Position numbers and translations under genes: made by a program. From JAGVSR01 sp963825555 (lineage in GTDB: Bacteria > Pseudomonadota > Alphaproteobacteria > Rhizobiales > Hyphomicrobiaceae): DNA of 64,000 nt. The DNA lies in the NCBI GenBank assembly GCA_963825555.1, contig CAWGTZ010000006.1, forward strand, positions 1 through 64,000, in the 5' to 3' direction. Positions 35,007-43,905 of the stretch are shown here, piece after piece. The notes below the pieces were generated by a model that saw only the letters and a program-made list of their open reading frames with translations, ran no database searches and was not told the DNA's origin. How positions within the stretch are numbered: position 1 is the stretch's first letter; each line of letters opens with the position of its first letter.

Positions 35007-36497
35007 ATGAGCACCGTTACCACCCTGCATATCCCCTTCGACAATGCGTACGCCCGGCTGCCGGAGCGGTTCTACGCGCGTGTCCAACCCTCAGCAGTCT
35101 CGAAGCCTCGCCTGATCCGCTTGAACGATGCTCTCGCCCGCGAACTCGGCATCGATCCGGACGCGCTTACGACACCGGAGGGCGTCGCCGTGCTGGCGGG
35201 CAACGCGGTCGCCCAGGGCAGCGAGCCGATTGCGATGGCCTACGCTGGACACCAGTTTGGTAACTTCGTGCCCCAGCTCGGCGACGGGAGGGCAATACTC
35301 ATCGGTGAGGTGATCGACAAGTCGGGCATCCGTCGCGACATTCATCTCAAGGGCTCTGGCCGCACGCCATTCTCCCGTTCGGGCGACGGGCGTGCGGCCC
35401 TCGGACCTGTTCTGCGCGAATATATTGTCAGCGAGGCCTTCGCCGCGCTTGGGATTCCAACGACGCGCGCGCTCGCAGCCGTGACGACTGGCGAATGGGT
35501 CTATCGCGAGACGCCCCTTCCCGGCGCAATCTTCGTTCGCGTTGCTGCGAGCCACATTCGCGTGGGAACGTTTCAGTTCTTCGCCAGCCGTCAGGATGCG
35601 GAAGGGGTCCAGCTTTTGGCGGACCATGTGATCGCGCGACATTTTCCTCAGATCGGCAACGGTCCGGAGCGGTATCGTGACTTTCTCGCCGCCGTCATCG
35701 AGCGGCAGGCGGAACTGGTAGCCCGCTGGATGCTGGTGGGTTTCATCCACGGGGTCATGAACACGGACAACACGTCGATCGCCGGCGAGACGATCGACTT
35801 CGGGCCGTGCGCGTTCATGGATACCTATCATCCGGCTACCGTGTTCAGCTCCATCGATCACGGCGGGCGCTATGCCTTTTCCAATCAACCCGCAATCGCC
35901 CAGTGGAATCTTGTGCGTTTCGCGGAGACCTTGCTTCCGCTGCTCGGCAACGACAAGGATGAGGCGGTCACGGCGGCGCAAGACCGGATTGATGCCTTTC
36001 CGGCGCTCTTCCAGAAGGCGATCTCGACCGGTTACGCTCGAAAGATCGGAATGGAAGGAATGCGTGAGGGCGATCTCGCTCTGGTGCAGGATCTCCTGAC
36101 TGTGATGGCGAACGGAGAGGCCGATTTCACTCTGACGTTTCGTGCACTCTGCGATGCGGCATCCGATGCCGGAGCCAATGCTTGTGTGACGGCGCTCTTT
36201 ACCGATCCGGGGCCAATCGGGCAGTGGCTAAGCCGCTGGCGGGAGCGGCTCGGCGTCGATGGGCGTCCTCTGGCGGAGATCGCAGAGGTCATGCGGACCT
36301 TGAACCCCGTTATCATACCGCGCAATCATCAAGTGGAAAAAGCCATCCGGGCGGCAGTTTCGGATGAGGACTTCGCTCCGTTTCACCGGCTGGTCGACGC
36401 GCTCGCCCGCCCCTTTGAGGACCGGCCGGACATCGAAGACCTGACTTCTCCTCCCAAGCCGGAAGAGGTGGTGCACCAGACGTTCTGCGGAACGTGA
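35007..36497 (+). CDS. selO: Protein adenylyltransferase SelO (YdiU)
   Basis: A 496-residue pseudokinase-fold enzyme that attaches AMP to proteins and is linked to redox stress responses. Family traits include MAYAGHQFGNFVPQLGDGRA, the SRSGDGRAALGPVLREY region, GVMNTDN and DFGPCAFMD. The C-terminus ends in FCGT; in eukaryotic SelO a selenocysteine stands at the corresponding end, so this Cys is the expected bacterial counterpart. ATG 35007 (MSTVTTLHIPF) is preferred over an upstream GTG. It lies about 60 bases behind the cbb3-associated membrane gene. Confidence 0.9.
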   Translation: MSTVTTLHIPFDNAYARLPERFYARVQPSAVSKPRLIRLNDALARELGIDPDALTTPEGVAVLAGNAVAQGSEPIAMAYAGHQFGNFVPQLGDGRAILIGEVIDKSGIRRDIHLKGSGRTPFSRSGDGRAALGPVLREYIVSEAFAALGIPTTRALAAVTTGEWVYRETPLPGAIFVRVAASHIRVGTFQFFASRQDAEGVQLLADHVIARHFPQIGNGPERYRDFLAAVIERQAELVARWMLVGFIHGVMNTDNTSIAGETIDFGPCAFMDTYHPATVFSSIDHGGRYAFSNQPAIAQWNLVRFAETLLPLLGNDKDEAVTAAQDRIDAFPALFQKAISTGYARKIGMEGMREGDLALVQDLLTVMANGEADFTLTFRALCDAASDAGANACVTALFTDPGPIGQWLSRWRERLGVDGRPLAEIAEVMRTLNPVIIPRNHQVEKAIRAAVSDEDFAPFHRLVDALARPFEDRPDIEDLTSPPKPEEVVHQTFCGT

Positions 36498-36517
36498 TCG
36501 CTGGGCGGGATTGGGGA

Positions 36518-37930
36518 TCAGGGCCGCTTTGCGATCATGCGGCGCCACTTGCGTGGAGCAACGAGATAGCCGAGCCGGCCGCGCCCCTTCCAGCGCACAT
36601 CTTCAAGATGATCGAACACCTCGCGTGGATGGAGCGGTCGTCCCTCCGTCGCAATCTTCAGCCGCTCAATGTGCTGCAACTCCTCCAAGAGTGGTTGAGC
36701 GGTTTTGTGCAGCATGACGATTGTGGCGATGGTCCGCCGGGGCATGTTTGGGGGAATGCGTGCAAAGAGGCTTGCCACGAAGTTCTGGGTGGTCTTGGAA
36801 AGTCGCGTGGCAAGGCGGCCAAGGCGGGCGACGAGGCGGATACCGAAGTCTTCCTCGAACCTGTAGCCATGCAACTCCATCCACTCGAACAGCTTTGTCA
36901 TGATCAGGTCCTGATGGCGAACCTGGGCGGTGTAGCGGTAGTCCTGCCACTCGGCGACGATGTCCAACTCGGGCTCGATCTCCAGGTCACCCGGGGCGAA
37001 GGACTCGTCGGCCGTCACGCCAATGCGGCGGTAGAAACGCTTGTTTCTGGCGTCGAACCTTGTCTTGAAAGTCGGCAGCTTGAGGGTGCCCTGACTGGCG
37101 TCAATGTAGGCAATGCGTACAAGCTTGGAACAGAAAAGATTGTAGGACGGGCCAAGACTCATTGAGAAGTCGTAGAGGATCGGCTTGCCACCCCTATCGA
37201 GCGAGCGGCGGACGTGATCATAGATCAGCTTGGAGGCGCGCGCGGCAAGGCCTGCATCGCGATGGCGTAATAGGATGGCGCGGGCAAGGCGGTGCTCGAG
37301 CGCATGTGTCAAACGTTCGATGACAGCTCCGGATTCGATGAGGCTTTCGACCAACCAGCCCTGGCCGTTGTCATCGAAGTGGATCATTGCAGTGTGGCTG
37401 AACTGGCTATCCACGTCGCCAATGCGGGCGATGGCGGCGCTGTTGTTATGCATGCCGCGAACCAGAAGGATATCGCCCGAACGGAAGTCGAGGTTGTGGC
37501 CGGTATCGAATTTTGGATTTACGAACGTATTGTAGGAGATCTCGCGGAAGGCGCGGATGACGGGACTCTCTGTGTCGCCAATGGCAAATCCGGAATGGAC
37601 CTCTCCCATCATGTCGGATGCGTAGCGCAGGACGCGCAGGGCATCACGGATCGCATGCTGAGCTTCACGCGTCATGAAGCCTGCCGGATGCCATTCCGCG
37701 ATGCGATCGCGGAGTATGGTGCGCAGCTCGAACATCTCGGTCATGATCTGGGGTGCGGCGGCTGCATAGTTCGCGCTCGCATAGTGCCCGAGGTCGCGTT
37801 CGTACACCTCGTGGTAGATGCGCGAAACGTTGCGGACGAGTTCGTCAGCGCTGCCCACAGGCGCCAACGCAAGAGACCGCAGCGTCTCGCGTTGGCGGAC
37901 GTAGTCGTCTGACACGGATGTGCGAGGCAC
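36518..37930 (-). CDS. YiiX/YebB-like papain-fold hydrolase
   Basis: A 470-residue protein with a helical N-terminal region (about residues 1-140) and a YiiX/YebB-like NlpC/P60-type domain (about 145-320). Motif residues are His in SQFSHTAMIHFD, after RSGDILLVRG, and Cys in NLFCSKLV, consistent with a permuted papain-like Cys-His enzyme. The C-terminal 150 residues are basic and helical. No signal peptide is evident. Likely an amidase or peptidase acting on cell-wall or lipid-linked amides; the substrate is unknown. It converges with selO, 20 bases apart. Confidence 0.75.
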   Translation of the reverse strand: MPRTSVSDDYVRQRETLRSLALAPVGSADELVRNVSRIYHEVYERDLGHYASANYAAAAPQIMTEMFELRTILRDRIAEWHPAGFMTREAQHAIRDALRVLRYASDMMGEVHSGFAIGDTESPVIRAFREISYNTFVNPKFDTGHNLDFRSGDILLVRGMHNNSAAIARIGDVDSQFSHTAMIHFDDNGQGWLVESLIESGAVIERLTHALEHRLARAILLRHRDAGLAARASKLIYDHVRRSLDRGGKPILYDFSMSLGPSYNLFCSKLVRIAYIDASQGTLKLPTFKTRFDARNKRFYRRIGVTADESFAPGDLEIEPELDIVAEWQDYRYTAQVRHQDLIMTKLFEWMELHGYRFEEDFGIRLVARLGRLATRLSKTTQNFVASLFARIPPNMPRRTIATIVMLHKTAQPLLEELQHIERLKIATEGRPLHPREVFDHLEDVRWKGRGRLGYLVAPRKWRRMIAKRP

Positions 37931-38035
37931 GGCGCTTCCCCCCTGCCGGTCATGATCCTTGGCGGCCAGCTTCTGTGGCGGCCTGCCTATCCGATCAATA
38001 AGTGCAATCTGGCGGGCTTTATGGCAAGCGCGGCA

Positions 38036-39196
38036 TCAGGCTGCTGCCCAATCGACGAGGCGGTCCAGAAAATCCATGCATTTTTCGAGTTCGGCGGCTT
38101 CAATCCACTCGTTGGCCGTGTGGGCCTGCGCGATGTCTCCTGGTCCGCACACAACCGAGGGCGCGCCCGCGTCCTGGAAGAGGCCGGCCTCCGTTGCATA
38201 CGACACAGCGAAGGTTTCGTTCTGCCCGGCAAGGGAAAGGGCGAGCGCGACGGCCTCGGAGCCCGCCTCGGCGCCAAAGGGCGGAACATAGTTGGTGCGT
38301 GTGACACGGACACCGGCTTCCGGCGCCATTGCGGTCATCTCGGGTAGGCAATTATCTTTGACGAAGCGTTTGAGGCGGGCTTCGATGGCATCGATATCTA
38401 GGCCGGGGAGGGCGCGCACTTCGCAGCCGATCCTGCAAGCGATGGGCACGATATTGGACGCCGTGCCGCCCTCGATCGTCGTGACCTGCATGGTCGGATA
38501 GGGCGGTTCGAAACGGACCTCCGGCGGGTGGCGCTTGAGTTCGTCTTCAATGCGCGCGATCTCTCCCAGGATCCGTCCGGCATACGTGATGGCGTTGACG
38601 CCCAGGTGCGCCATGCTGGAATGGGCTGCGCGGCCTGCGATATCAATCTGCCAGCGCACGGGGCCCTTGTGGGCATCTACGACCTTCATGCCCGTTGGCT
38701 CGCCGACTATGACGACGCGTGGTAGCGGCAGCCGAGCCCCCATCTCCGCGATCATCGGGCGAACGCCGAGGCATCCGATTTCTTCGTCGTAGGAGAAGGC
38801 AATATGAACCGGTCTCGTCAGAGTGCGCGCCCTTAAGCGGGGTACGGCGGCGAGCACGCAGGCGAGAAAGCCCTTCATGTCGGTCGTGCCCCGACCGTAG
38901 TAGCGTCCGTCCTTTAGTGTCAGCTTGAAGGGATCGGTTTCCCATGCCTGGCCTTCGACAGGCACGACGTCTGTATGGCCCGACAGGGCGACTCCCGGTA
39001 CATCGCGCGGTCCGATAGTGGCGAAGAGAGAGGCCTTTTGCCCGTCTTCGGTGGGGACGAGTTCAGACGCAACACCGTGTGCGCGAAGATAGTCCTTCAC
39101 GTAGCTGATTAGGGGAATGTTCGTCTTGTGGCTTGTCGTATCGAACGCAACGAGGTGCGCCAGAATCTCGTCCACTTCTGGCACAGCGCGTTGCAT
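38036..39196 (-). CDS. argE: Acetylornithine deacetylase
   Basis: A 386-residue M20-family metallopeptidase-like enzyme releasing ornithine from N-acetylornithine in arginine synthesis. Zinc ligands and catalytic residues are seen in LSGHTDVVPVEG, YGRGTTDMKG, SYDEEIGCLG and the late CGPGDIAQAHTANEWI. Length is right for ArgE; DapE is close but usually shorter and with different central motifs. One base separates its start from the apaG stop codon region, so argE follows apaG on the same strand. Confidence 0.9.
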   Translation of the reverse strand: MQRAVPEVDEILAHLVAFDTTSHKTNIPLISYVKDYLRAHGVASELVPTEDGQKASLFATIGPRDVPGVALSGHTDVVPVEGQAWETDPFKLTLKDGRYYGRGTTDMKGFLACVLAAVPRLRARTLTRPVHIAFSYDEEIGCLGVRPMIAEMGARLPLPRVVIVGEPTGMKVVDAHKGPVRWQIDIAGRAAHSSMAHLGVNAITYAGRILGEIARIEDELKRHPPEVRFEPPYPTMQVTTIEGGTASNIVPIACRIGCEVRALPGLDIDAIEARLKRFVKDNCLPEMTAMAPEAGVRVTRTNYVPPFGAEAGSEAVALALSLAGQNETFAVSYATEAGLFQDAGAPSVVCGPGDIAQAHTANEWIEAAELEKCMDFLDRLVDWAAA

Positions 39197-39197
39197 C

Positions 39198-39605
39198 TCA
39201 GTTCACGCTCTTCACAGTGAAAGGGCTATCGAGCGAAAAGGCGGGAATTGCGACATCGAAGAGGCGGCCGCCTTCTCCCGCCATTTGGTAGCTGCCGACC
39301 ATGATGCCTGAGGGTGTCGAAAGCGGGCATCCGGACGTGTAGGTAAAGGATTGGCCGGGATCGATGACGGGAGTCTGCCCGACCACGCCGGGGCCGCGAA
39401 CCTCTTCAGTGCGGCCGATCGAGTCCGTGATGCGCCAGCGGCGCGTCTTGAGCTGCACAGGGAACTTGCCCTCGTTGGCGATCTCGATGGTGTAGGTCCA
39501 GAAGTAGTACCCTTCGTCTGGCGACGATTGGTCGGCTTCATACTCTGGCCGCACGCGGATGCGGACGCCGTGTGTCGTGGTCTCGTAGAGAAAGTCGCGG
39601 CTCAC
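39198..39605 (-). CDS. apaG: ApaG protein
   Basis: A 135-residue fibronectin-III-like fold protein of the ApaG family, with YFWTYTIEIANEG, RRWRITDSIG and FTYTSGCPLSTPSGIMVGSY. GTG 39605 is chosen: AAAGGA lies about nine bases before it and the length becomes typical (about 130). The molecular role of ApaG is poorly defined; links to nucleotide or metal binding exist. It stands 90 bases after metZ and just before argE, all on the minus strand. Confidence 0.92.
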   Translation of the reverse strand: MSRDFLYETTTHGVRIRVRPEYEADQSSPDEGYYFWTYTIEIANEGKFPVQLKTRRWRITDSIGRTEEVRGPGVVGQTPVIDPGQSFTYTSGCPLSTPSGIMVGSYQMAGEGGRLFDVAIPAFSLDSPFTVKSVN

Positions 39606-39694
39606 AGCAGATCGTCCTTTGACGAAAGTTCTGGAAGGCAAGTTTAGGCAGCGGCCATTGCCGGTCAACCGTGTGCGTGACGCATCAGGCGGGC

Positions 39695-40909
39695 TCACGC
39701 CGTGCGCGACGCGGCCAGGCCCCGGTCGATGTCGGCGATGAGATCTTTGGCGTTCTCGAGCCCCACCGACAAGCGCAGCATGCCATCCGTTATTCCGAGC
39801 TCGGCGCGGGCGGCGGGCCCGATCCGCTGATGCGTTGTGGTGGGCGGATGGGTAATGAGGCTCTTGGCGTCGCCGAGGTTGTTGGAAATCTTGATTAGTC
39901 GGAGCGCGTTCTGGAAGCGGAAAGCGCCCTCTTTGCCGCCCTCCACTTCGAAAGCGATCATCTGGCCGGGGCCTGTCATCTGCTTTGCGGCGAGTTCAGC
40001 CTGCGGGTGATCCTTTCGGCCACAAAAGATGACGCGGCCGACGCCCGTCTGGCCGGCGAGATGATCTGCGACCTGAGCTGCGTTGGCGCACTGGGCGGCG
40101 ACGCGGAGCGGAAGTGTCTCCAGCCCCTTCAACATGACCCAGGCGTTGAACGGGCTCATGGACGGACCTGTTTGGCGGAAGAAATCTTGTAAGTGGTCGG
40201 TGAGGAACTTCTCCGAGCACAGGACTGCGCCACCCAGGCAGCGGCCCTGGCCGTCGATGTGCTTCGTTGCGGAATAGATAACGACGTCGGCTCCATGCTG
40301 AAGCGGACGCTGCAGCATCGGCGTGGCGAAGACGTTGTCGACCATAACGAGCGCGCCGATCTCTTTCGCGATCTTGGAGACCGCAGCGATGTCGACGAGA
40401 TCGAGCGTCGGGTTGGCAGGTGTTTCGAAGAAGAACGCCTTGGTGTTCGGGCGCACGGCCTTGCGCCATTCCTCGATGTTGCGGCCGTCGATGAGCGTGG
40501 GGGTGATGCCGAAGCGCGGGCACAAAGTCTCGACGATGTAGCGGCACGAACCGAACATAGCGCGCGCTGCGATGACGTGGTCGCCAGCCTTGAGGTAGGA
40601 CAGAAGGGCGGCGTTCACTGCGGCCATGCCCGTTGCCATCGCGCGGCAGACTTCGGCGCCTTCCAGAAGTCGCAGCCGTTCCTCGAGCATGGACACGGTG
40701 GGATTGGCAAAGCGGGAGTATTGAAAGCCCGGGTCCTCGTTCTTGAAGCGGGCCTCGGCCTGCTCCGCGCTCGTGTAGACGAAACCCTGGGTCAGAAAGA
40801 TCGCTTCCGAGGTCTCGCCGAACTGGGAGCGCAGCACGCCACCGTGTACGAGTTGTGTCTCAGGCGCCCATTCGGCTGCGATCGCGGCATCTTCCGTCTT
40901 GCCAGTCAT
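39695..40909 (-). CDS. metZ: O-succinylhomoserine sulfhydrylase
   Basis: A 404-residue PLP enzyme of the Cys/Met metabolism family making homocysteine directly from O-succinylhomoserine and sulfide. The PLP Lys is in YSATKHIDGQG (near residue 205), and SRFANPTVSMLEERL is the typical early region. MetZ is favoured over cystathionine gamma-synthase by the overall pattern and by the SAM-II riboswitch upstream. ATG 40909 is chosen; the frame extends into the riboswitch expression platform, which is noncoding. Confidence 0.92.
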   Translation of the reverse strand: MTGKTEDAAIAAEWAPETQLVHGGVLRSQFGETSEAIFLTQGFVYTSAEQAEARFKNEDPGFQYSRFANPTVSMLEERLRLLEGAEVCRAMATGMAAVNAALLSYLKAGDHVIAARAMFGSCRYIVETLCPRFGITPTLIDGRNIEEWRKAVRPNTKAFFFETPANPTLDLVDIAAVSKIAKEIGALVMVDNVFATPMLQRPLQHGADVVIYSATKHIDGQGRCLGGAVLCSEKFLTDHLQDFFRQTGPSMSPFNAWVMLKGLETLPLRVAAQCANAAQVADHLAGQTGVGRVIFCGRKDHPQAELAAKQMTGPGQMIAFEVEGGKEGAFRFQNALRLIKISNNLGDAKSLITHPPTTTHQRIGPAARAELGITDGMLRLSVGLENAKDLIADIDRGLAASRTA

Positions 40910-40957
40910 TGTCGTCTGCTCCCGTGGCGTGCGGTCCCGATCCGGACGCCCCATAAC

Positions 40958-41013
40958 AAAAAACCCGGACCCCTGAGGCACCTCTCCTCGAAAAAGGAGC
41001 CGTGCGCCGGGTT
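40958..41013 (-). terminator. Expression-platform terminator of the metZ riboswitch
   Basis: On the minus strand AACCCGG (41013-41007) can pair with CCGGGTT (40968-40962), directly followed by a T run (40963-40958). A second small hairpin sits in the loop. It lies between the SAM-II aptamer and the metZ start, so it may be the switchable terminator. Pairing is by eye only. Confidence 0.5.
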
Positions 41014-41029
41014 CTCCGGGTGCGCTCGG

Positions 41030-41085
41030 CCACTTTAGCGAGTTGTTTTACGTGGCTGCAAGCCGGCCGGCCAAATCACCACGAG
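41030..41085 (-). ncRNA. SAM-II riboswitch upstream of metZ
   Basis: On the minus strand the order is CGTGG (41083-41079), TGATTT, a GC-rich loop, CTTGCAG, the closing arm CCACG (41055-41051), an A-rich connector and GCTAAAGTGG. These match the SAM-II consensus elements: stem P1, the U-rich strand, the loop TTGCA and the GCTAAA-(R)GG pseudoknot strand. SAM-II is known from alphaproteobacteria in front of methionine genes such as metA, metZ and metX and turns them off when S-adenosylmethionine is abundant. It lies about 120 bases before metZ. Confidence 0.88.
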
Positions 41086-41163
41086 GATGGGCGGGGGAAT
41101 ACCGCTCCGGCCCCTTGGCGTCAAGCCAACCATGCTTTAGAGCCGTTTTTAAAAGGGGAACCC

Positions 41164-42300
41164 ATGGCGAAAATGGCGGCCAAAGCGACGATGGACGAGG
41201 ACGGCCCGCTGGGCGAAGCTGTCACCAATGGCATTTTGCCCGTGCAGGCGATCCGGGCTCTGATCTCCGGCGGGGCCTTGAAGCTGGCTGAGCCGGCGGA
41301 TGCAGGGCAACTCCAGCCGGCGAGCGTCGACTTGAGACTCGGACGGGAGGCCTACCGCGTCCGGGCGAGCTTCCTTCCCGGTCGAGGGGGCAAGGTCACA
41401 GACAAGCTGCAAGACCTGAAGTTGCACACGATCGACCTGACGCGTGGGGCGGTTCTGGAGACGGGCTGCGTCTATATCGTCCCGCTGCTCGAAAGCCTGG
41501 CGCTGCCCGATACGATCGCCGCCTCAGCCAATCCGAAAAGCTCGACAGGCCGTCTCGACGTTTTCACCCGCGTGATTGCGGATGGTGTGTCGGCCTTTGA
41601 TCAGATCCCCCCAGGGTATCAAGGCCCGCTCTACGCGGAGATTTGTCCGCAGACTTTTCCCATTCTGGCGCGAACGGGGTCTAAGCTTACCCAGCTGCGC
41701 TTCAGGGTCGGGAACCCACGAGAAGACGATGAGGAGCTTGCGCGACTGCATGCGAAGGAAACGCTGGTCTCTGGCGGCGCAGCAGACATCAGCGACGGCA
41801 TCGCTCTTTCCGTCGATCTTGTCGGCGATGCTGCGGGTCTCGTCGGGTATCGCGCGAAGCGGCACACCGGGGTCGTCGACGTCGATGCCCCGGGCAGTTG
41901 CGCAATTGGCGACTACTGGGAGGAGATCAGCGCCGGCGGCGCGCGCCGACTCATTCTGGATCCCGACCAGTTCTACATTCTTGCCTCCAAGGAGGCGGTC
42001 CACATTCCACCGACGCATGCTGCGGAGATGATGCCGTTCAACCCTCTGGTCGGTGAATTCCGGGTTCATTATGCAGGTTTCATGGATCCGGGCTTCGGTC
42101 ATGCAGCAGCCGGCGGACACGGCTCCCGGGTTGTGCTGGAGGTCCGTTCGCACAAAGTGCCGTTCATCTTGGAGGATGGCCAGATCATCGGCCGGCTGGT
42201 TTATGAGCGCATGGTGGAGGTGCCTGAGATGCTCTACGGGCGGGATTTGGGTTCCAACTATCAAGCTCAGAGGCTGAAGCTGTCGAAGCACTTCCGTTAG
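41164..42300 (+). CDS. dcd: 2'-deoxycytidine 5'-triphosphate deaminase (long form)
   Basis: A 378-residue protein of the long alphaproteobacterial dCTP deaminase family, about twice the usual Dcd size and apparently a tandem of two Dcd-like halves. Traits include LQPASVDLRLG near residue 55, ANPKSSTGRLDVFTRVIADG near residue 122 and GHGSRVVLEVRSHKVPFILEDGQ in the second half. It converts dCTP to dUTP for thymidylate synthesis. ATG 41164 follows AAAAGGGGA. The reading frame runs open further upstream through the metZ riboswitch on the other strand, which is not coding. Confidence 0.88.
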   Translation: MAKMAAKATMDEDGPLGEAVTNGILPVQAIRALISGGALKLAEPADAGQLQPASVDLRLGREAYRVRASFLPGRGGKVTDKLQDLKLHTIDLTRGAVLETGCVYIVPLLESLALPDTIAASANPKSSTGRLDVFTRVIADGVSAFDQIPPGYQGPLYAEICPQTFPILARTGSKLTQLRFRVGNPREDDEELARLHAKETLVSGGAADISDGIALSVDLVGDAAGLVGYRAKRHTGVVDVDAPGSCAIGDYWEEISAGGARRLILDPDQFYILASKEAVHIPPTHAAEMMPFNPLVGEFRVHYAGFMDPGFGHAAAGGHGSRVVLEVRSHKVPFILEDGQIIGRLVYERMVEVPEMLYGRDLGSNYQAQRLKLSKHFR

Positions 42301-42390
42301 CGAAGTGCCCCAAAGGGCCAGCGATTTAAATGTTCGTTTACCAAGTTCTGGCAGTTTCGGGCGCGTAGCGTTCTGTAGTGGAGTTGGCGC

Positions 42391-42891
42391 GTGTTTGAGA
42401 ATCCGGTCCTCCTGATCTTTCCTGCGGCTCTTGCCTATGCCGCAGTGATGGATTTTTTCACGATGACGATTCCGAACCGGATTTCGCTGGCGATGATCGT
42501 CGGCTTTTTCGTTGCCGTGCCCTTCTCGGGCCTTTCCATGTACGAAATTCTGATGCACGTCGCGGCGGGCGCTCTCATGCTCGCGATCGGCGTTGGCATG
42601 TTCTCCTTCCGCCTCCTTGGCGGGGGCGATGCCAAGCTTCTCGCTGCTTGCTCCTTGTGGGTTGGAATGGAGTCGCTCCTCCCCTTCATCCTGCTCGTTG
42701 CAGTCAAGGGAGGCATTCTGGCGATGATGATTCTGGCCTATCGGCGTATTCCAATGGCGGCTCTGCCTGACAAGGAGTGGGCGATGCGCCTGCATCAGCG
42801 CGGCGGCGGGATTCCCTACGGCCTCGCAATCGCCGCTGGGGGATTCATGATCTATCCCCACACGGAGATCTTTAAGTCCTTCCTATTCTGA
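42391..42891 (+). CDS. cpaA: Tad/Cpa prepilin peptidase
   Basis: A 166-residue inner-membrane aspartic protease that processes Flp-type prepilins. The two catalytic Asp are in AVMDFFTMTIPNR (near residue 21) and RLLGGGDAKLL (near residue 78), in the A24 peptidase pattern. About five to six helices. It starts at GTG 42391 and heads the pilus locus; no flp/pilA pilin gene is seen directly beside it, contrary to the usual layout. Confidence 0.9.
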   Translation: MFENPVLLIFPAALAYAAVMDFFTMTIPNRISLAMIVGFFVAVPFSGLSMYEILMHVAAGALMLAIGVGMFSFRLLGGGDAKLLAACSLWVGMESLLPFILLVAVKGGILAMMILAYRRIPMAALPDKEWAMRLHQRGGGIPYGLAIAAGGFMIYPHTEIFKSFLF

Positions 42892-43056
42892 GCCGAGACA
42901 AAAAAGTTAATAAAGTTAAATACTTAAGGCGCCGCATCGCGGGTGGCGCGTCGATTTACGACGCGGATTAACCTCGCATTGACGAATGTCACGCAGACTG
43001 TGTCCTGAAGCTGGGGGGAGAGGTCCTATCCAGCGCTTAGGGACGCTAGTGGCGCT

Positions 43057-43863
43057 ATGAAAAAAGCTCAGTTGATCGGCATCTCAATTGCGGGCGTTTC
43101 GGCGCTCCTGGCCTTTGTGATGGTCAGGGGGATGTTGAACCAGCCCAAGGAAGAGAAGGTCGTCGAGGTCAAGGTCGATTCGACTCAGGTTCTCGTCGCT
43201 CGCGCCGACATCGGGCTCGGTCAGATCACGAACGAGAGCCTCTTCCGCTGGCAGACCTGGCCGAACGACGCCGCGCGCGGCTTTATCACAGACAAGAGCG
43301 GAAAAGACGCCATTCGCCAGTTGTCCGGTGCGATCGCCCGCGCACCGATCATGGCCGGTGAGCCCATTACGCCGGGCAAACTCGTGAAGGCGGGACAGGG
43401 CGGCGTGCTTGCCGCGATCCTCCCGGCTGGCATGCGAGCCATCTCAACCAAGATCAAGGAAGATACGGCCGTCGGCCGTCTCATCCTGCCCAACGACCAT
43501 GTCGACGTTATTCTCATACGTCGCCTGCGCGGAAAGACGGGCGGCGAGAGTTCGACCGCGGAGACTCTCTTCCGCAATGTCCGCGTCCTCGCGATCGGTC
43601 AGCAGATCGAGACGAAGGAGGGCAAGAAGTCCGCCGAGGGCGCCGCGAATACCGCGACGCTGGAATTGACTCCCCGCCAGACGGAGATGCTGGCGCTGGC
43701 AAATTCCCTTGGGGACATCACGTTGGCGCTGCGTTCGATTGCGGATCTCGATCCCTCCCGTAGAGGGCCCGAGCAGGACGATGAGTTTGGAAAGAAGAAG
43801 AGCGGAAACGCCATCCGAGTTTTGCGTTACGGCGTCAGGTCACGTGCAGTGCGGGTGAACTGA
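43057..43863 (+). CDS. cpaB: Flp pilus assembly protein CpaB
   Basis: A 268-residue periplasmic protein with an N-terminal membrane anchor (about residues 5-27), an SAF domain around TQVLVARADIGLGQIT and an RcpC/CpaB domain containing GMRAISTKIKEDTAVGRLILPNDHVDVI. It helps form or regulate the secretin channel of the Tad system. It stands about 165 bases behind cpaA; that gap shows no gene. Confidence 0.92.
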   Translation: MKKAQLIGISIAGVSALLAFVMVRGMLNQPKEEKVVEVKVDSTQVLVARADIGLGQITNESLFRWQTWPNDAARGFITDKSGKDAIRQLSGAIARAPIMAGEPITPGKLVKAGQGGVLAAILPAGMRAISTKIKEDTAVGRLILPNDHVDVILIRRLRGKTGGESSTAETLFRNVRVLAIGQQIETKEGKKSAEGAANTATLELTPRQTEMLALANSLGDITLALRSIADLDPSRRGPEQDDEFGKKKSGNAIRVLRYGVRSRAVRVN

Positions 43864-43905
43864 TCAAGCAGTCTAACAGCAGTTCGTCGGAAGGCAGAAA
43901 ATACA

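Noticed and set aside
41002..41163. N-terminal extension of Dcd
   Set aside because: It crosses the metZ SAM-II riboswitch region and ATG 41164 has a good ribosome site and family-like start.
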